DNA of 64,000 nucleotides from Nonomuraea antri (lineage in GTDB: Bacteria; Actinomycetota; Actinomycetes; Streptosporangiales; Streptosporangiaceae): positions 1 to 64,000 of the forward strand of contig NZ_JABCPZ010000001.1 in the NCBI RefSeq assembly GCF_013283785.1, given 5' to 3'. Position numbers and translations under genes: made by a program. Positions 60,250 to 64,000 of this stretch are shown piece after piece. Numbering within the stretch: position 1 is the stretch's first letter; each line of letters opens with the position of its first letter. The notes below the pieces were generated by a model. That model was not told the DNA's origin. It was given only the letters and a program-made list of their open reading frames with translations, and ran no database searches.

Positions 60250-63200
60250 GTGCGTGTGTTGCTGCTTGGTCCTTTCGAGCTGCTGGGCGACGACGACCGG
60301 CCGATCCCGATGGCCGGCGGCCGGTTGCGGGCCCTGGTGGCCAGGCTGGCGATGGAGCCGGGCCGGACGGTGCCCGCCGACGTCCTCACCACCGCCATCT
60401 GGGACGACCGCCCGCCGGCGGGCGGCGCCAACGCGTTGCAGGCGCTGGTGTCACGGGTGCGCCGGGCCGTCGGAGGCGCGTTGCTGGAAGGGCGTCCTGG
60501 CGGGTACCGGCTGGCGGTGTCGCCGTCCGACGTGGACGCCGTCAGGTTCGAGCAGCTGGCCGCGGCCGGACGGGAACGCGGCGACCTGGCGATGTTGCGC
60601 GAGGCCGAGTCGCTGTGGCGCGGCCCGGCGCTGAGCGACCTGCTGGAACTGCGCTTCGCCGCCGACGCGGCGGTGCGGCTGGAGCGGCTGCGGCTGTCGG
60701 CCGCCGAGGAACGGCTGGCGCTCGAACTGGCCGCGGGCGCGGACGTGCTCGACGAGCTGCGCCCGCTGGCCGCCGCGCACCCCCTGGCGGAACGGCTACA
60801 GGGGCTGCTGATCCGGGCCCTGTACGCGGCCGGGCAGCAGGCCGAGGCACTGGCCGCCTACGAGCGGACCCGCGCGCGGCTGGCCGACGAGCTGGGCATC
60901 GACCCCTCACCCGAGCTGGCGGAACTCCGCCTGGCGATACTCAGGCAGAGGCCGGAGCTGACCGCAGGGCGGCGGACGAACCGGACGAACCTGCGCGCCC
61001 AGCTCACCAGCTTCGTCGGCCGCGAGGACGACCTGGCCAGGCTGGCCGCGGCCGTCGGCGAGTCCAGGCTGGTCACCGTCATCGGGCCGGGCGGCGCGGG
61101 CAAGACCAGGCTGGCCGCAGAGGCCGCGGCCCAGCAGCAGGCGGACGGCGGCGTCTGGCTGGTGGAGCTGGGCGGCGTGACCGACCCGTTCGACGTGGCC
61201 TCCGCCGTGCTGCGGGCGATCGGAACCAGGGAGGTGGGGCTGCTGGAGCAGACGTCCCACGACGTGTTCCGGCGGCTGTGCGAGTTTTTCGGCGCGGAGC
61301 GGGCGCTGCTGGTCCTGGACAACTGCGAGCATCTGGTCGACGCCGTCGCCGAGCTGGTCGAAGGGCTGCTCGGCGCGTGCCCCGAGCTGCGCGTGCTGGC
61401 CACCAGCAGGGAATCGCTGGGCGTCGGCGGTGAGCGGCTCTACCCGCTCACCCCGCTGGGCCTGCCGGAACAGGCCGCCGGCGACCCGGCCCGCTACCCG
61501 GCCGTGCGGCTGTTCGCCGAGCGGGCCGCCGCCGTGCGTCCCGACTTCGTGCTCGACGGCTCGAACGCGGCGACGGTGGCCGAGATCTGCCGCAGGCTCG
61601 ACGGCCTGCCGCTGGCGATCGAACTGGCCGCGGCCAGGATGCGGGCGCTGAGCGCCGAGCAGATCGCCGCCAAGCTGGACGACCGGTTCACCCTGCTCAC
61701 CAGCGGCAGCCGGACCGCGCTGCCCAGGCACCGCACGCTGCGCGCGGTCATCGAGTGGAGCTGGGCGCTGCTGTCGGAGCCCGAGCGGGAGCTGGCGATG
61801 CGGCTCGCGGTGTTCCCCGGCGGCGTCACGCTGGACGCCGTCGTGGGCGACGTCGACGTGCTGGCCGGGCTGGTGGACAAGTCGCTGGTCGAACGGGTCG
61901 GCGAGCGGTACCGCATGCTGGAGACGATCCGCTCGTACGCGGTGGAGCGGCTGGCGGAGACCGGCAGGGAGGCGGCCGAGCGGGCCGCGCACGCGCGCTA
62001 CTTCCTGCGGCTCACCGCCGACTGCGACGCCGCGCTGCGCACCGCCGACCAGCTCACCGTGCTGGCCCGGCTGTCGGCCGAGCACGACAACGTGCTGGCC
62101 GCGCTCAGGTTCGCGGTCGACGGCGGCGACCTCGATCTCGGCGCCGGGATCGTGGCGTCGATGTTCTGGTTCTGGCATCTGCGTGGCGCGCAGACCGAGC
62201 GGCTGCACTGGACGCGGGCCGTGCTCGCCCTGCCCGGCGAGCCGTCGCCGGAGCTGCGGGCCGTCGTGCTGGTGCTGCGCGGCCTGCTGCGTTACCAGGA
62301 CGGGGATGCGGCGGGCGGTGAACGCGCCGTGGCGGCCGGCGTCGAGCTGAGCACGCGGCCGGACGCCTCCGGCGATGCGGCGCGGCCGGAGCCCACGCTG
62401 CTGCTGGTCGCCCCCACGTTCCTGGCCGGGCCTGCCGCTGCCGAGGTGGCGCGGCGGCGGGAGCGTGCGTCTGGGTGGGAGCGCGGCATGACGCTGCTGC
62501 TCACCGCGGACGGCGGTGGGAGCGGTGGCGGGGACGACGGCGGTCCGGACAGCGGTGGGGGCGATGGCGGCCCGGACGGTGGCGGCGCGGACGGTGGCGG
62601 CGCGGACGGTGGCGGCGCGGACGGTGGCGGCGCGGGCGGCGCGTTGGAACGGCTCGAAGCGGCCAGGGTCGAGTTCGAGCGGCTGGGCGAACGCTTCGGC
62701 CTGGCCTCGACGCTGCGGATCCTGGCCGAGCACCACGCCCGCCGCGGCGACACGCGGGCCGCGGTGGCCGCGCTCACCCAGGCCGCGACCCCGATCGCGG
62801 AACTGGGCGTGGCCGCCGACGGGGCGGAGGTCCACGCCGAGCTGGCCATGACGCTGACCAGGAACGGCGAACTCGACCTGGCCAGGACGGCGCTGGAACG
62901 GGCCTGGGAGCACGCCGAGGAGACCAGGGAGGCCCGCACGACCGCGTACGTCAGGCTGGCGCACAGCGAATACCTGATCAGGCGGGGTGAGGCCGAGGCG
63001 GCCCGGCGCGAGCTCGCCCTGGCCGAATCCGGTTTCGCCGGGTCGGAGCTGGCGGGCAGGATCCGGGTCTGGTGCGCCGCACTCCTGGCACTGCTCGCAC
63101 TCCTGGACGACGACCCACCCACCGCCCACCGCCTGCTCGACACAGCACTCCCACCCAGCCAGACCGAGCCGGCACCGGCGGCCCCGACCGGGATGCCGCC

Positions 63201-63798
63201 GGAAAACCGGACCAGGGAGCCGCTGGAAGACCCTGCCGGGGAGCCGGCAGCCCACGCGGCCGGGCCGGCACCGGCGAACCCGACCAGGGAGCCGACAGCC
63301 GACTCGACCGGACTGGCACCGGCGAACCCGACCGGGATGCCGCCGGAAGACCCGGCCAGGGAGCCGACAGCCGACGCGGCCGGGCTGACACCGGCGAACC
63401 CAACCAGGGAGCCAGCAGCCGACTCGACCGGGCTGACACCGACAGACCCGACGGGGATGCCGGCAGCGGGCCCGGCTGGGGTGCCGGTCGACCCGACGGA
63501 GGTGCCGGTCGACCCGGCTGGGGTGCCGGTGGCGGATCTGGCGATGCTCGCTCGGCTGCGTGCCGCCGCGGCCGTCGCGGACGGGGCCGCCGAGCGGGCG
63601 GCGTACCTGGTGGGCGTGGCGGCCGCGCTGCTGGGCACCGACGACCGCCGCGGCTACGACGGCCCGCTGCGCACGGCCGAACGCGCCAAGGAGCTGCTCG
63701 GCGAGGCCGCCTTCCAGGCCGCCTACGACAGGGGCGCCGCGCTCTCGCCCGGCGCCGCCACCAAGGCCGTGGCGGACGGCGGTTCAGCACGCCGGTGA
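60250..63798 (+). CDS. AfsR/SARP-family regulator with expanded low-complexity repeats
   Basis: 1182 residues. SARP winged helix (VRVLLLGPFELLGDDDRPIP), BTAD, then an NB-ARC ATPase with P-loop GPGGAGKT (about 279-286), LLVLDNCEHLVDAV and GLPLAIELAAARMRALS. TPR-like repeats follow. A Gly/Asp insert (about 62510-62640, including four DGGGA units) and a Pro/Thr/Ala/Glu-rich tandem repeat region (about 63150-63530, ANPTREP/ADSTGL units) interrupt the C-terminal TPR part, yet the end resumes the normal pattern (LRTAERAKELLGEAAFQAAY). I take GTG 60250, which matches the SARP start. It is divergent from the sugar operon and may respond to the shared operator. The last codons lie in a non-coding-type tandem repeat that continues downstream. 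Confidence 0.9.
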   Translation: MRVLLLGPFELLGDDDRPIPMAGGRLRALVARLAMEPGRTVPADVLTTAIWDDRPPAGGANALQALVSRVRRAVGGALLEGRPGGYRLAVSPSDVDAVRFEQLAAAGRERGDLAMLREAESLWRGPALSDLLELRFAADAAVRLERLRLSAAEERLALELAAGADVLDELRPLAAAHPLAERLQGLLIRALYAAGQQAEALAAYERTRARLADELGIDPSPELAELRLAILRQRPELTAGRRTNRTNLRAQLTSFVGREDDLARLAAAVGESRLVTVIGPGGAGKTRLAAEAAAQQQADGGVWLVELGGVTDPFDVASAVLRAIGTREVGLLEQTSHDVFRRLCEFFGAERALLVLDNCEHLVDAVAELVEGLLGACPELRVLATSRESLGVGGERLYPLTPLGLPEQAAGDPARYPAVRLFAERAAAVRPDFVLDGSNAATVAEICRRLDGLPLAIELAAARMRALSAEQIAAKLDDRFTLLTSGSRTALPRHRTLRAVIEWSWALLSEPERELAMRLAVFPGGVTLDAVVGDVDVLAGLVDKSLVERVGERYRMLETIRSYAVERLAETGREAAERAAHARYFLRLTADCDAALRTADQLTVLARLSAEHDNVLAALRFAVDGGDLDLGAGIVASMFWFWHLRGAQTERLHWTRAVLALPGEPSPELRAVVLVLRGLLRYQDGDAAGGERAVAAGVELSTRPDASGDAARPEPTLLLVAPTFLAGPAAAEVARRRERASGWERGMTLLLTADGGGSGGGDDGGPDSGGGDGGPDGGGADGGGADGGGADGGGAGGALERLEAARVEFERLGERFGLASTLRILAEHHARRGDTRAAVAALTQAATPIAELGVAADGAEVHAELAMTLTRNGELDLARTALERAWEHAEETREARTTAYVRLAHSEYLIRRGEAEAARRELALAESGFAGSELAGRIRVWCAALLALLALLDDDPPTAHRLLDTALPPSQTEPAPAAPTGMPPENRTREPLEDPAGEPAAHAAGPAPANPTREPTADSTGLAPANPTGMPPEDPAREPTADAAGLTPANPTREPAADSTGLTPTDPTGMPAAGPAGVPVDPTEVPVDPAGVPVADLAMLARLRAAAAVADGAAERAAYLVGVAAALLGTDDRRGYDGPLRTAERAKELLGEAAFQAAYDRGAALSPGAATKAVADGGSARR
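62580..62640 (+). repeat. 15-base tandem repeat encoding DGGGA
   Basis: Four copies of a 15-base unit (GGTGGCGGCGCGGAC phase) encode DGGGA in frame, inside a longer Gly/Asp-rich segment beginning near 62510. As a multiple of three, its copy number can change without a frameshift, so it may vary between strains. Confidence 0.85.
63195..63530 (+). repeat. Degenerate in-frame tandem repeats, Pro/Thr/Ala/Glu-rich
   Basis: Related units such as ANPTREPTADSTGLAP and ANPTGMPPEDPAREPTAD recur at least three times, ending in VPVDPTEVPVDPAGVPV. The codons also repeat, so the region expanded at DNA level. It probably forms an extended linker in the TPR region of the regulator. Confidence 0.8.
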
Positions 63799-64000
63799 CC
63801 AAGTGGCGGACGGCGCCTCAGCGCGCCAGTGACCAGGCGGCGACTCAGCGCGCCAGCGACCAGATGGCGGGCGGCGGCTCAGCGCGCCAGCGAACAGATG
63901 GCGGGCGGCGGTTCAGTGCGCCGGTGACCAAGTGGCGGACGGCGCCTCAGCACCGCAGTTACCAGGTGGCGGCTCAACGCGCCGGCGACCAGGTCGTGGC
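63769..64000. repeat. Tandem repeat of ~34-base units crossing the regulator's stop codon
   Basis: About seven units share GTGGCGGACGGC, then TTCAGCRCGCC or CTCAGCGCGCC, then GTGACCAA/AGCGACCAG. Most are 34 bases and two have lost 6-7 bases. The first unit encodes the last ~10 residues and TGA stop of the AfsR-type protein, and the array runs to the window edge. A 34-base unit shifts frame each copy, so expansion would alter the C-terminus. I do not see an inverted-repeat character that would make it a CRISPR or an origin. Confidence 0.8.

Noticed and set aside
60907..63255. 782-residue minus-strand frame inside the last AfsR-type gene
   Set aside because: Antisense shadow with low-complexity Gln/Arg/Gly content and no motif.
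63769..64000. Terminal repeats as a CRISPR array
   Set aside because: Units are contiguous and degenerate with no unique spacers, and no cas genes are near.

Overview
The window reads as chromosomal DNA of a high-GC Gram-positive filamentous actinomycete, most likely Streptosporangiales (Nonomuraea/Streptosporangium/Actinomadura-like). The reasons are very high GC with strong third-position GC bias, many GTG starts, three large AfsR/SARP-type regulators, HxlR/TetR/LacI/XRE regulators, a popR-like gene beside a clpP pair, ECF sigma and STAS genes, and Tat and Sec secreted proteins. The species assignment is inference. I see no rRNA, tRNA or CRISPR array.

Layout. 1-20 kb is an accessory, scarred region. 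It holds a 2243-residue secreted RHS polymorphic toxin with a Hint domain and a C-terminal DddA/SCP1.201-like cytidine-deaminase domain, a convergent lower-GC gene that may be its immunity factor, a complete IS5-family element, and decayed pieces of an IS630 transposase, a phospholipase-D-like protein, an IS701-like transposase, a serine recombinase, a MerR regulator and a second DUF4287 gene. Within it lies a clpP pair in which one subunit lacks the catalytic Ser, with a convergent PopR/ClgR-like activator ending in an ssrA-like YALAA tail and tandem operator-like sites upstream of the clpP pair. 17.6-25.1 kb holds an MBL-fold hydrolase, a TetR/hydrolase operon with a perfect palindromic operator, an HxlR-SCP2 regulator divergent from a DUF4287 gene, and a four-gene overlapping operon (two SnoaL-like proteins, an alpha/beta hydrolase, an NmrA-like reductase).

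25.3-36.8 kb is regulator-rich: two AfsR-type regulators and a TPR protein surround a DrrAB-type drug efflux pair and an MGT-family glycosyltransferase, so the area looks built for antibiotic resistance and control of secondary metabolism. 36.9-50 kb holds secreted proteins (one a stand-alone 5'-nucleotidase C-terminal domain), a DedA / histidine kinase / NarL regulator / tyrosine phosphatase operon, a GlxA-type AraC regulator divergent from a saccharopine-dehydrogenase-like gene, a sigma factor coupled to a DHA2 efflux pump, an O-methyltransferase and a STAS protein.

50.3-60.2 kb is the most coherent system: six tightly overlapping genes reading leftward (FucI-like isomerase, secreted GH172/DUF2961 glycosidase, RbsABC-like ATPase, permease and binding lipoprotein, FGGY kinase), a convergent LacI regulator, and three LacI-type operator-like sites at the operon head. 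My reading is a scavenging pathway for a furanoside polymer. The best fit is D-arabinan from mycobacterial-type cell walls (D-arabinose to D-ribulose to D-ribulose-5-phosphate), with fructan or difructose anhydride as the alternative. The window ends in a third AfsR-type regulator with expanded Gly-rich and Pro-rich repeats, and a roughly 34-bp tandem repeat that begins in its last codons and runs past its stop to the window edge.
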